DNA from: Geosiphon pyriformis
Taxonomy: Eukaryota > Glomeromycota > Glomeromycetes > Archaeosporales > Geosiphonaceae
Length of the DNA: 64,000 nucleotides
Direction: 5' to 3'
NCBI GenBank assembly: GCA_016748015.1
Contig: JAAOMT010000762.1
Location: 671,401 to 735,400, forward strand
Position numbers and translations under genes: made by a program. The notes beneath the pieces are model-generated. The model saw nothing but the letters and a program-made list of their open reading frames with translations, was not told the origin of the DNA and made no database searches. This document shows positions 45,688-57,824 of this stretch, piece by piece (within the stretch, counting starts at the first letter, position 1; each line of letters starts with the position of its first letter).

Positions 45688-48600
45688 CTATACAGCTATA
45701 TGTACCAAAACAGAATTACCAACACCAGAAAAGAAAAAACATTGTTTATGAAAGCCAAAACGAATGCCAAGAGCTTCAGCCACACCAAGTAGCCTAATGA
45801 CGCCAGCCGAGAACCTAGAAGCTGAACCAGGGACCAAGACAAGAACTGAACTGTCAAGTGGGATGAGATTATTTTTTTCCATGAATGCATGATACTTAAC
45901 CCGAACCAACCAAATATCATTCCTAAAAGCAAAACTAAGGGAATGCACAAACTCAACAATATTCGAACTAGCAACCTTGTGAGATTTGAAAACAGAGACA
46001 GCTTCACAAAGCCACTCACTAAAAACAAACTCTTTAAAGAGAGCCATAAATACAGAGACATCAAAGGCACAAGAAAACAACAATTGCAGCACACAGGAAG
46101 AAGAGAAAGACAGACCAGAAAGCACTCTTCAAGATTTCAAACATGTATCCAGTATCTGAAAATGTGCAGAGTCATCAACCTTGCAAGAGAAAGCATGATC
46201 TGATGTCTTCACCTTACCACAATATAAGCACAATATACTGGAGTATCTTCTGTTATATAAGTGTTTACGAACAGCAACAGGTAGCCAGTGGTGCAATGCC
46301 TTCATGAAAAAACTGTGTGCATCTGCTGTGGGCTTGCTAGTGTGGCCAGCAGCCATGTGTGAATCAGGATGCCATACCAGTGAGGAGCAGGACCAATCAA
46401 CGTCTGCAAACAAACTGGCAGGCAGAAATTTAGAACCAGAACCAACCTCCCAGTGCGCATGACTAACAGAACAAAAAATATCGCAAACAAAATGCCTAGA
46501 ATTGCCAGAAACAGCCCCATTGTCTGCCAACAAGAAGCACGCATGTAATTGAGAAGGAAGGAACCAGCTCGAGTAAGAAGAAGCCCCAGCTATAGCATCA
46601 GCACATTCATTTCCAATCACACCAGAGTAATCTTTCACTTTGTGCCATTCAACCATTAAATTTTTGCCATGAATAATGTTTACAATATGCTGGCATTTGA
46701 CCCAACAATAATTGCGAAAATCCGGACGCACCAAACCCAATTCCAACTTGCAGGCATCCAGAGCAGCTTGACTATCAGAGAACAGACAAACAAAACTAGA
46801 ATGGGGGACACACTCCAGTGCCAGTGCAATAGCTTGCATTTCCGCCAAAGTAGAAGACAACAGACCCAAAACTTCAACACCCAAACCCAGATCAATGTCA
46901 CTGAAAAAAACTCCAGTCCTAGCCATGCAATTCTCAGTACCAAGGTTTGTTAGAGACCTATCCGTATAAACAGAAATGCTACTAGAAAAAACTTGGGAAA
47001 GCCGATCACGAACCAACACAAAGCCAGAAGAGGCAAGAATACTTTGAAGACTCACATCAACCAAAGCAGGAGAAGGGGCATGAGGAGAAGACGTACCAAA
47101 CAGGAACTCGACAGAAAGCATAAACCACTCAGGAGTCAGGCCATGGGGGTCCAACCTCTTCCACTGCTTGAATTTGTACCAGTCAAACACAGCACTATGA
47201 CGATCATGGAGTTGGTCAACAAAGGCAATGTCATATTGCCGGAGTGAAAGAAGGAACCTGACAAATCTAGACTCACCGAGAACAGTAGACATGGGTATCC
47301 CACCACAAAGCCGAAATGGACTATCAAAAAAACCACTCAAATATAAATTGCAATCGAGGAGAACACAAACAACCCCCACTAAGAAGTTATTCAAAGGGCT
47401 GACTCAAACATAAACAGAAACACTCAAAGAATGAACAGGGCACCAGCATGAAACTTGTAAGTCATGAGACCTGTGGGAGAATAGGCGACCCAGGATTCTC
47501 ACTGAGTTTGCAAAACAAATAAGGGAAGCAACTTTACTCTCCGATTGAATCTGGGCGAAAGATTTCAACCCATAGAATGAAGGGTAATGAATTGTGTCAC
47601 TAGGAAAATCAAGAGGTAATCCAAACTTGAATTTCAAGCCTCTGCAAATCAAAGCATCTCACTTATTACACACACTGACAGAAACAAAACTAAACTGAGT
47701 TCTATAACCAATGATGGGGTGGAAGACAGCTAACACTAAATATAGAAATTGTTTGTCTGATACAGCCTTTCTTAGAACCAAGTTGATAAAAAAACGAACA
47801 TCTGAATGTGCCTTTACCAGGCTGGACTTTGACAGTCCCTCAAATGACACAAAGATACCCAGATAATAATGTGATTCCCCTGATTTAACTATTAAAATAG
47901 GGGACCCACTGATGAAAAGAGAAGGTGCACTAGCACGGCTATTAATTGGAATAGCTATTGTCTTATCATTATTAATAGAAATATCATTGATGTGGAAAAA
48001 TTCACTAGCCACATCAAGAATGTGTTGAGTGGCAGTCTGATTGCTACCCATCTAGATCATATCATCCACAAAAGCACGAGCTGCGAAGAAAGACGACAAA
48101 CCAGCCTGAGACTCCACACAGCCTGTTTTAGCAACGAAATAAGAGTTTAACCTGTAACCATATACACTTTCCTGCCTTTTAACTTCGCACAAGAGAGAAT
48201 CATAAAATATACGCCAAAGAAAAGGTGAAAACACCTCCCTTTGGTCCAAGCCATCGTGTACATGATAACTATTCATCAACCCAAAATCAGTTATAACCCA
48301 GTTGGTGTGACCACCATGAATATTTCCAAAAAACTTAATAAACCTGTAGCACATTTTTATTTTAACCAAACTTTTCTTAAGATGATCCCAACCGACCAAG
48401 TTATATGCTTTTCGCATGTCTTGTAAAACCAGCCAGAGCTTCTGGTTTTTTTCAAGAGCATCCTCGATCACCAAACCAATCGCAAAAATGGAAGACTGAG
48501 TTGTAGTGTCTTTGAGAACTGAAAAATTGTCCCCACGAAGAACATTAAACTTGCTATATGCCAAAGAGATCTTATCAGAAAGAATCTTGGAAAAAATTTT

Positions 48601-50375
48601 TCAAGCCATCTCAATCAGAGCAATAGGACGAGTGTTTGTGAGCACGCCCTCCCATTCATAAGGTTTGGGAATCATTGACACCCAGGCTTCCTTCCAAGCA
48701 CCGGACACAGATTCATCACAAAAACAAGAATTAATGAGCACCAAGAGCATATCAAGAACAAATTTGTCACAGTGCTTCCAAAGTTCATTGGAGATGCCTG
48801 AGAGACCAGCAGTCTTCCCATCAGGTAGGTCAGAGACCATGCCAGACATCTCATCAAAACTAACACAGCTCATTACATCTGAAAAAGCACCATTAAACAT
48901 GTAATCCAAAGGCCAATATTGGCAAGACCAATCTCCCAGAATGTCAAGAACCACTCCATATTTACAAGTCCACCCCTCCATAATCTCATCCACTTTTTTT
49001 TTAACAGAATTAGGTTCCTAATACAGCTCATCACTAACGACCAAATGATCCAAAACCACTTTGTGGAAAGGCCTCTTCAAGACACTTCTAATAGTATGGC
49101 CCTTGTTAGATTCAAAGCTCTCTATCCTCTTATCAATAGCAGATCTGATTTGTGAATCTTTAGCACGTTTTGATTCTGACAACTTTGAGGCACAATAAGA
49201 CTTCCTGGCTTTGGACAGAGCTAAACGAATGTCATTAAAAGGAGACCTTGAGAGAAAAAGAGATCTCACTACAGCAGCACCAGCAGAATCAAGTGATTCC
49301 CAAGTATCAAGCAGTAATACAAACACCTCACAATCAACAGAACAGGAAGCCTTGACCAACTTGGACACCAAAAGTTCTAACTTATGGAACCTGGACAAAT
49401 GCTTAGTGAAAACGCTGTCATAACCTTTAAACCATTTTTTCCTGAAAACTTCACTCGCTGAAAAGCTCATTGTTTTCTGAACAACATCCCACATTGCATC
49501 CAAATCCAACAGTTTTCTGGCAGCCAAGAAATCATTAGAGAACATGGCAGCATTTACTGCCGTGGCCTTCCTGAATCTCAACCACAAGGCAATACCAGCA
49601 TCCTTAAAATTGTACTTCCAACGATCCCTATTGGCTTGCTTGTAAACAGAACACAAATGTGTATCCAAGAGACTACCTAAACCAATTGACGCAGAGATGG
49701 CATGATGGTCAGTATCAAAGAAATCAGACACATCTAAAACACCATGATCCACAATAGCATTGACCAAATTGGGAGACACAAAAAGATAATCAATTGTTTT
49801 TGTCACACTTCGGGAATTATTCCATGTTGGAACTTTTACAAACAGACTACTGACAAAAGAGTTGACCAGACCCAAGCTACCCATTTTCTGAAACTGGCAC
49901 TTCTATGCAAACCATTTTCATTGAAGTCACCACCTAAGACCACAAAGAATGATTCATTCACAGCATTAGCAATCAAAGCATTCACGTCATCGGCCTGAGA
50001 AAAGCACACTGAAGCCGACACATCAGCATACAGATCCAAAATAGAAACCGAGAGTTTATTCCTAAAAAGCAACTTGACAGAAATAAGATGACCAGAGACT
50101 TCAGAAACTTTGCACATGTGTTTGGCCAGAGAATTGTTTATAACAATCGCCACCCCAGAACCAAGATGACCAGAATTCAAACCAAAAATGAAAACCCAAA
50201 CACCATTGAATTTGCTAGCAATCTAAAGCCAAACCTTATCTTTTAACTTTGTCTCAGTAATAATTGAAACTAAATTGTTCTTATCTCTGTGCCAATGTAT
50301 AATGTCCTCTTGTTTTGCTGAATTGTTCATTCTCTTGACATTACACATGGCTATTTTCCATACTAAATCATTCAT
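45688..50375 (-). pseudogene. LINE2 ORF2: APE endonuclease, RT, RNase H
   Basis: ATG at 50375 overlaps the ORF1 stop (ATGA). APE: CNVKRMNNSAKQEDIIHWH, GGDFNENG, KTIDYLFVSP, DTDHHAIS. RT: DLPDGKTAGLSGISNELWK, WVSMIPKPYEWEG and FVDD near 48060. RNase H: VYTDRSLTNLGTEN, STLAEMQAIALALEC, FSDSQAALDAC, NECADAIA, all catalytic positions apparently present. C-terminal finger: LCLYCGKVKTSDHAFSC. One frame change (49840-49880) and about seven stops break about 1,560 codons; 46129-47394 (421 codons) and 49018-49884 are open. This is the best-preserved LINE copy here. Confidence 0.9.
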
Positions 50376-51359
50376 TGAGGTACAAAAGAGACCACAGAAC
50401 CCGAGCCAGCACATATCTGATCTAACTTCTCCAATACCGAACAAACCAAAGCTTTGAGAGCCACCAACTTTGACTCCAAGCAGCTCACTTTCGAAGTCAG
50501 AATTTTTGAACTACTCAAACCCAAACTTGAGGCACCAGAGGAAACCAAAGAAGGAGAAATAACCACAGAATCAGGTTCATCTAAAACCATATCCAAACCA
50601 AATTTCATATCAACCAAACCAGAGGCAACCAAGAGCTGAGAAGAGGAGGTGAGAGCCAAGAGCACTAGGCTTAAACTGTCAAGTTTGTCAATAATACCAG
50701 ACACCTTATCCATGAGAAGTTCCAAAAAGCGCTCCAAAGAAGTGAGACAAGTTTTCAAAATTGAACTAACAGGACCCGCAAGAGACGAGTGACCAACCAA
50801 ATCTGAGGTGTCAGGAGAAGAGCCAAAACCAGGACCAGAACCAAAGTGAGGACCATTAGACAAAGATGCTAGAGAGACAACCTGGGCCCATGACTTGCCG
50901 CGGAACGCAGCTGGTCTGAAAATAGGCACACTCTTTTTCACATATAGCTTGGCCAACTGGAGGCAATTCTCATTAGAGACAACCTTTTTAAATGACTTGG
51001 AAAGTTTAGGAGAATATGAGATCTCAGCATCACACTTCAGAACAGAATGACCAAGTTTCTCATACTGTTCACACTGAACCAGGTCCAATCTAGCCCAAGA
51101 AAGTTTCACCTCACCAAAAACAGACTTCATACGAAATGCAGACTCCAAATCTTCATCATTCTTAAAACAAACCACAGCACAATGAACCCTATTACCAGTG
51201 TCTAAGGATCAATTTATGACACAAGTTTTCTCACCAGCCCCTGCCAAAAGATTGCCAAAATCATAAGCCATTGTTCCCACTGGCAAAGTAAACAAAAGCA
51301 TCCTATACTGATCTCTAGATGCCCATGTCTTACGATCCTTCACAGCTTTGGCCACACAC
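50372..51359 (-). pseudogene. LINE2 ORF1, C-terminal part
   Basis: 267 codons are open from 51175. It contains a zinc-knuckle relic QCEQYEKLGHSVLKC (second Cys is Tyr), KSWAQVVSLASLS, a Ser/Gly/Pro-rich linker and a Leu-rich probable coiled coil (DKVSGIIDKLDSL, SKVSCLESKLVALKAL). It ends CCTCAATGA, with the ORF2 ATG inside. The right side is cut by C2 at codons that continue at 61600. Confidence 0.83.
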
Positions 51360-52441
51360 TGTTATGGGTAAACTTGGTGGGTATGAGAAATGGTAACGTT
51401 TAGTGCTCTCAATTATTGATAATGCGTCTTCCGCGTAATTCTGTTGGCTTAGTCTTGATTATTAGTCTCTGAAGGTCTATTCCAGGATGTGAATTTTACC
51501 CATTAAGTTCTTTGGTTATAAGGCACAGAGTTTGTTTTTTGTCAATTGCAACGTTTTTTTGTAAATGTGAGCTTTCTTCTCCGAACTAACAAATGCAGTC
51601 ATTAGGGTCTGGCATTGTCTTTTCACCCTTCTGGTAAGCTAACAAGATAATGTTAATATCCAAAACTTAGGGGGAGCTTCCCTCTTTTACTAGGCTATCA
51701 CAAAATCTATTCCCAGACAGTCAATTTTACTATGTTGTCGCTCCACAAAAAATAAGACAGAAAAAGAAAGAAAAAAAAAAAGAAAAAAAAAGAAAAGAGA
51801 GAAAAAATAAATTAGTATCGTCAATCACCATGATTAAGAGCAATTGGTTCAAATTGTTAATAGGTTCGAGGTGATTATGCTAAGAGCATCTGTTCTAGAA
51901 TAGAGGTACAAGACAAGGGTTAATTCATGTAAATTTCATGAAGTTTGAGAACATAAATTTGTGATTCTGATTTTTTTTAATAATTGGTTTATTTCAGGAG
52001 ATAAAATAGGGAAGATAATAAAAGATAAAGGGGTATGGATATTTTAATTTCTGGTTTAGAGGTTCGTATCTATTTTTTTCTCTCTGTTTTTTCTTACTTC
52101 TACAACTACTTGCTTTTATACATTCTTTTGGTTTTACAGGATTGCTTTCAATTGTCTTGCTATTACTAGCTATTGCTTTGTTGTTTCTGTTATTGCTTCG
52201 TTTTTCTACGTTATTGCTAGTTATCCTATGTTATAACACGTTATCTGACGTTATTACATGTTATTCTGTGTTATCCTGCATTATAACACGTTATCCTATG
52301 TTATTGCACACTATTCTGTGTTATAACACGTTATCCAACATTATAATGCGTTATTCAACGTTATTGCGCATTATTCTGTATTATGTCACGTTTTGGTCAT
52401 GTTTCTTCATAACTTTGGATTGGTTTTCTACTCAGGTAACA
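51360..52441 (-). repeat. C2 3' LTR
   Basis: 1,082 bp with ends TGTTATGGG and CAGGTAACA on the plus strand. It carries the 10-bp array (52209-52398), a GTATAAAAGC TATA-type motif near 52116-52125 (minus sense), and an A/G-rich stretch near 51760-51800. Differences from the 5' LTR are mostly transitions. Confidence 0.92.
52209..52398 (-). repeat. 10-bp phased array in the C LTR
   Basis: About 19 consecutive 10-bp units on the plus strand, each with a core like CGTTAT or TGTTAT (CGTTATTGCT, AGTTATCCTA, TGTTATAACA and so on). The 5' LTR has the same at 61356-61545, and the C1 fossil LTRs keep the period. It lies about 45-235 bp from the LTR start in element sense. Confidence 0.9.
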
Positions 52442-52457
52442 TTATTCCTCTCTTTTT
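52442..52457 (-). other. C2 polypurine tract
   Basis: In element sense, AAAAAGAGAGGAATAA abuts the 3' LTR and overlaps the ORF3 stop codon (52456-52458). Confidence 0.75.
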
Positions 52458-53255
52458 AAAATTGAGCTTCTGCGAAACCATATATATCTGTTATCGTGGC
52501 TTCATTCATGTAATGTTCGATTGTTGCCTTTAGTATTGCCTTTTGTAGGTCTTCAAACTGTTGATTGGTTATTCGTCCTATGCTGTTAACCGTTATGGTT
52601 TTCATAAATCCGTTCAATAGTATGTTTGGGCAATGTTGAAAGGTGGCGTATAGTTGGTATGCTGCTTTGTAATGTAGGGTCAAGTTGTTTTTCTCTACGA
52701 ATTTTTCTACTTGTTATATTGATTCTTTGTTGAATGTTTTCTGGCTGAAGTCTTCATATGGTGTTTTCAAGTCAAGCTGTTCTCCAATTTTGTAGAACCA
52801 ATAAGCTGGAGGAAGTTTTTCTTTCCATTTCTGGACATTGTCAGGTGTCCACTCCCCTGTTTCGGGGAGTTCGGTCCCACGAGCTAAAGCTTCTTTTATT
52901 TTTTCGAGCTCAGAAACCAAGTATCTTCTTTTGTAATCTTTTTCTCATTTTTTGCCTCCTTCTTTCCCCCCCCCCTCCCCACCCGAAGACAATTTTTCCT
53001 CCCACATTGTCTTTCGGGTAGTGAGTAGGGAAGGGAACGTTTAGTTCTAATTGAACTCTTGTTCTTCCCTCTCCTGCTCTTATCTTTGTACCATATCTTT
53101 TTTTTATCAATTGTTATTTCTATTTGAGATGTCAATTTTTGAATTGTTTCAAATAATTGTTTAGATAATTTTAAAATTTGATCTGAAAGGTCCATGTTAA
53201 AATTTTTATCGTTTCTTGCTGCTTTTCGGATGCTATATATATTTGAATTCCCCAA
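52456..53255 (-). pseudogene. C2 ORF3, extra protein downstream of integrase
   Basis: ATG at 53255 (MGNSNIYSIRKAARND), 21 nt beyond the integrase stop. No named family recognised. The N-terminal part is a probable amphipathic or coiled helix (SDQILKLSKQLFETIQKL), then a Lys/Arg-rich section. A frame change at the 11-C run (52966-52976) leads into LVSELEKIKEALARG, PPAYWFYKIGEQL, YKAAYQLYATFQ, VNSIGRITNQQFEDLQKAI and HYMNEATITDIYGF. One TAG/TAA-type stop lies near 52712. The C-terminal half aligns with B1 ORF3. About 266 codons in total. Confidence 0.7.
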
Positions 53256-53275
53256 TTTAATTTGCTGTCTATTGT

Positions 53276-54630
53276 CTACGTTTTGATGATGATGATTGGT
53301 TCCAGATCTTGTGGTATATCTTCTGGTCTGATTAATGAAATTTGTGTTCCTAGTTGAGGTACTGATGATGATGATTCCTGTTTTACATGATAAATTTTTA
53401 ACCGATTTCCATGTACTACTTTCTTTAAAATTCTGTCTTCCAATCGTAATTTGTAAGCTCCATTTCCTAATGCTTCATGTATGTGGAATGGACCATCCCA
53501 CTTTGGGTCAAACTTTCCATTCCACTGTTTCTCAGTTTTTGTATGATGTAACAGTACTTGGTCTCCAATCTTGAATTCCATTGGTTGTTCTGATAGGTGT
53601 TTATCATGTCTTTCTTTTTGTTGTTTTTGAGTATAACTAATATTGCCAGCTGCTGTTTTTCAATTGTTTTCCAACATTTCCATTAGCTGGTATGTTCTTT
53701 GGTGTAAGGTAGTCTCAAAATTCTCTTCATTGATTGTTTTTGTTGGGTATGACAGTATCACTCATTCAATCGGTAACATAGCTTTTCTTCTATAAACTAG
53801 TTTGAACGGTATGAACTGAGTCATATTTTGTTTCAATGTTTGGTATGCAAAGAGTACAGAAGGTATGAATAAATCCCATTCTTGTCTGTTTTCATGATTT
53901 ATTTTTGCTAGTGCTTCGCACAGTGTTCTGTTAAATTGTTCTACCAGTCCATTTGTTTGTGAGTGGTATGGTAACAATAAGGGTCTCTTTATTTCAAACC
54001 GTTGGCTTAGTTCTGTCAGCATATTATTAACAAAGTGTGTTCCCTGATTAAATAATAATTCTTTCAGACATTCATGTCGGCAAATTAGGTCTTGATGTAC
54101 AAATTCGGTGACTGTTTTGGCATCGGCCACTTGGATTGCTCTGGCTTCTGGCCATTTTGTAAAATAGTCTACAGCTACAGTGATATAGCAATTTCCTTGG
54201 AATGTAATTGAAAGAGATCCAACCAAATCGATCCTGATTTTATCAAATGGATTTCCAACTGGAATGGGTCGAAGTGGTTCTGTTGATCTTGCTCCTCTTC
54301 TTTGCTGGCATGCGTCACAATTGAGCACATATTCGAAAATGTCTTTGTGTATCATTGGCCAATAGTATAAGTTTAGTGTTCTTTTGAGGGTAGCGTCTTT
54401 GTTAAAGTGTCCTGTAGTCGGATCTGAGTGCACGCTATATAGTATAGTTTCTCTTTCACTGTCCATAATTAGTCATTGTAAATTGGAATGGTTTCAGCAT
54501 TCTTATTGATATAGTTGGTTGTTTTGAATAAAATAATTTTGGGCTTGTTTTTGTATAGTACTCTGTTCCTGTTGAAATAATATCTCCTTGAAACATAGTG
54601 TCGATAGGTACTAATGTAGTCATTGATAAG
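53276..54630 (-). pseudogene. C2 integrase
   Basis: The start is damaged by stops near 54500-54600; ATG candidates lie near 54625 and 54466. The zinc-binding region is intact with its first His: SVHSDPTTGHF...CDACQQRR. Core: first Asp in RIDLVGS present, second Asp is Asn (LLFNQGTHF), Glu in GLVEQFNRTL present. The C-terminal segment has MEFKIGDQVLLHHTKTEKQW and DGPFHIHEALGNGAYKLRL, continuing to the stop at 53276. Its frame is +1 relative to RT-RNase H, as in A1 and B1. Confidence 0.86.
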
Positions 54631-54653
54631 TGAGTGTGTCTATGGGTCTGGGA

Positions 54654-56081
54654 TTAGATTTGTGGCATCCTCGACAAACTGTCGGCATTGGTGTTCTTGG
54701 ATTCTTCCTTGTAATAGACTTTGAGTGAGAATTGTTGCAGATAAGTACTTCATCTCACATATTTTCTTTCTAGTTGTGGATTGTTGAGTAACTAAATAAG
54801 TCTTTTGTGGTCGGTATATAGGTCAAATAGTTAACTGAGGTAATGTTTTCAAGTCTGTATGGCCCAATAAATGGCGAGACATTCCAGATCTGTTGTGCTG
54901 TAATTCTTTTCTGCTGGGCTAGTGCTGTGACTAGTGTAGGCAACTGAATGTTCTCTATTGTCCAGTCTTATCTGTAATAAGACTGCTCCTAGAGCATTTT
55001 TCGAGGTGTCCGTAGTGACAATAAACTGTTTAGTGAAATCTGGGTAAATTAGAATTGGGGATGTGATCAATTGCTGCTTGAGATAGTCAAATGCTTTCTG
55101 TTGATCTTTTTTCCACAAGTACAGTACGTATTTGGACAACAATTGATGGAGTGGTTTTGCGATGTTCAAGAAATCTTTGACAAATCAACAATAATATCCT
55201 GCTAATCCTAGAAATCCTCATAATTTTCTGAGGTTAATTGGGGCTAGAAAATCCTTGACTTTTTGTACTTTATCTGGATCAGGTTTAACTCTGTCCTTGC
55301 CGATTACATGTCCTAGGAATTTTAATTCGGTTTTTCTAAAGAAGCACTTCTCGGAATTGAGTTTCAATTTGGCACTACAAAGGCATTTGAAGACTTGTTG
55401 CAGGTAGAGCAAATGATCTTTGAATGTTTCAGAGAACACGTTTGTATCATCTAGATAGACTACTACTGATTTTCAAAGGATTCCTTTGTATACTACATCC
55501 ATCAGGCATTGAAACGTGGCAGGAGCATTACAAAGTTCAAAAGGCATTACGTTAAACTCGAAGTTTCCGTCTCGAGTGGTAAATGCTGTTTTTCCTTTGT
55601 TTTTGGGGTCTATTTCAACTTGTCAGTAACCACTTGCTAAATCTAATGACAAGAACCATTTTTTTTTCTCTAGATTGTCCAGAATTTTCTGGATGAGGAG
55701 AGTGGAATAACTATCTCTTTGTGTGATGCTATTTAGTTTTTGATAATCTACACAAAATCGCACTTTTCCATTTTTCTTGGTGATCAAAACTACTGGTGAG
55801 AACCAAGGGCTTAACGATTCTTTAATTAGGCCATTATCAAGCATCTGTTGCACTTCTTGCTTAATTAGATTATCGCCAGATGGGAGTACGCGGTAAGCTC
55901 GTTGCTTAATTGGTCGAGTATCTCCTGTATCAATCTGATGCTTTATGATGTCGGTGCGTCCGAACTCATTTTTGCTAGCAAAGACATTGGCATACTGATT
56001 CAGAAGGACTTTGAGTTGTATTTGTTGCAGGGTACTTAAATTTCCTAAATTCAATTTATTGATCTCTTCTGGTGTGAACAA
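54654..56081 (-). pseudogene. C2 reverse transcriptase and RNase H
   Basis: Same frame as Gag. RT: SPVVLITKKNGKVRFCVDYQ, WFLSLDLASGY, VMPFELCNAPATF and an intact YLDD (VVVYLDDTNVF near 55450). RNase H: VTTDTSKNALGAVLL, STTDLECLAIYWAI, YTDHKRL. Stops at about 55620, 55490, 55440, 55215, 55170, 54846 and nearby fit TGG-to-TGA/TAG and CAA/CGA changes. The frame ends TAA at 54654-54656. Confidence 0.88.
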
Positions 56082-56159
56082 GTAACTTTCTTTTGGTAAA
56101 TTCTATACTTGTGAGGTAATGTCACAGAATAAAAATAATTGTGCAAAATCTGGAATGGA

Positions 56160-56870
56160 CTGGGGTTTTTCAGGATTCTGACTATCTGCGGATATGAAAC
56201 TGACGAGAGTCCCTTCGGGGATTTCAATAACATCTTCTGTTGGGTTGTGGATGGGGATTTTGAAGTGTTTATGGACTTTGGCCAGTAGGTTTAGATTAGC
56301 AACATCAGCTAGAGAACAGATTTCAGGACTGGCTTCAAATAATAGGGCTTGATCTTGGATCTTTCAATTCACCTTGAGAATATATTATCGATATGGAGGA
56401 ATGGAGATGATAGTGTTGGTGTGGATAAATTCTATCTGGTCACTGTCTTCCTCCGTGAAATTAACTGGTACGTTTCCTCTTCCACTTGATCCAAACCTGT
56501 TGATTTTTTGGGCAGTGAAGCCTAACTCTTCTCGGGTTGTTACCAGAGTTAATTGGGGTATTTTGACTAGGGGTAGGAAGATAGCTTGGGCAATCTTTTC
56601 TTGTAATTCTATTTTATAGGATCTGTTCGAATTGTTCTATAGCATTACGATGATGTTTTCTGTGTAACTGGCATCAATGATTCCTCCTTTTATGTCAATT
56701 CTTTTCTTGGCTAGACTAGATTAAGAGGCAACTTGTACCATTGTACTAACAGGAATTTCTAACGCTATCTTAAAATCTATTTTTACAAGGGAATGTGGGA
56801 CTATAATAATGGGTGATTGTCTGGGGTATTGTAGGTTGAAACCAGCATTGGTGTCATGCACTCTTTTGGG
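56160..56870 (-). pseudogene. C2 dUTPase-like domain plus second beta-rich domain
   Basis: Motifs read: NAGFNL (motif 1, Asn for Asp), VQVAS-stop-SSLAKKR (motif 2 region), GGIIDASYTENI (motif 3), EKIAQAIFLPL (motif 4), NRFGSSGRGN (motif 5). The following VPVNFTEED to HNPTEDVIEIPEG stretch equals the second domain of B1. Stops stand at Arg and other codons. Together with B1 it shows that this domain belongs to the ancestor of both families. Confidence 0.76.
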
Positions 56871-57049
56871 ACAGATTCTTTTTTCATTGTCACTGTACCA
56901 TTTTAGCTCTAGTTTTTTGGAGAGGTCAGGATACGCAAGATACTGTTCTGTTTCAGTATCCTCAGTTGGATCTTGAAATGACATGTCTTCGGTGATCAAT
57001 ACCTCTTCTTCGGGTTCAAGTAGTTCAGTAATTGGAAACAGTATTCTTG

Positions 57050-57824
57050 GAGATGGATTGAACATGAGATCACATTCATTGCAGTACTGAAAGTGACAGG
57101 GGATCAAACAGTGATCGCATAATTTGGTATTCAAATCGGCTAACTTTTGCTCCTGCTTCTCATGAGTTGGGGCCAATTCCTAATATTGGTTCTAAAATGC
57201 ATCTGGGTCATCTGTGAAGAAATCATCCTCGGGATAGTTGGGTCCAGTATATTCGGGCGTCCAAGGGTTGTCCTTAATTTTTCGTATTTCTTTGGTCATG
57301 GCACCTTCAGCCTTGGTGCTTGCCATTCTCCAGATTTGGTGGTCATCGTGTAGATAACCATCTAGCCTGTTGAGTGCTCATTTCCAAATGTCCTCGATGG
57401 GGGTTCACTTTTGTATCCAATTATTAATTAATATAGTGTATTCACAAGCCTTGTCACATGTTCCTCCTCTGCCAGGCACATCATTCCAGAGTCCTTCATC
57501 TGGCAGAATTTCGCCACATGCGAGGCACGACATGTGGTCCCACTTGTCTTGTCGTTTTGGTCGTCCAAATCTTTTCAGTAAACAAGGTCTGCAATAGTAT
57601 TTGGTAGTGGTGGGCCATTCTTCATTGTTCCTGATACATGCGCCCATAGTGGATAGTTTTTTCTCACAATTGACACATATTAGTCTTAAGAGTTGGTAAA
57701 ATAAGTTTCTTTGGTCTGAGATTACATATCCTAGTGATGATAATTGGGGTTCTTCTTCAGCTCTGTCTTTTTCTTTTTCTTCCCAAGTTGGTGGTGGGGG
57801 TAGTTCAGTTCGATAATCATCCAC
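57050..57824 (-). pseudogene. C2 cysteine-rich (zinc-type) cassette
   Basis: Largely open (57405-57824, then 56721-57176). Cys sets: CVNC, ACI, YYCRPC, CLACGE, TCDKACE, then LCDHCLIPCHFQYCNECD. Between them lie charged segments including RRPKR-type basics. It sits between protease and the dUTPase-like domain as in B1. Possible roles in RNA binding or particle assembly are inferred only from the Cys pattern. Confidence 0.7.

Noticed and set aside
46669-47413. Several plus-strand open frames inside LINE2 (for example 46993-47247)
   Set aside because: Antisense shadows of the well-conserved ORF2 RNase H and C-terminal region.
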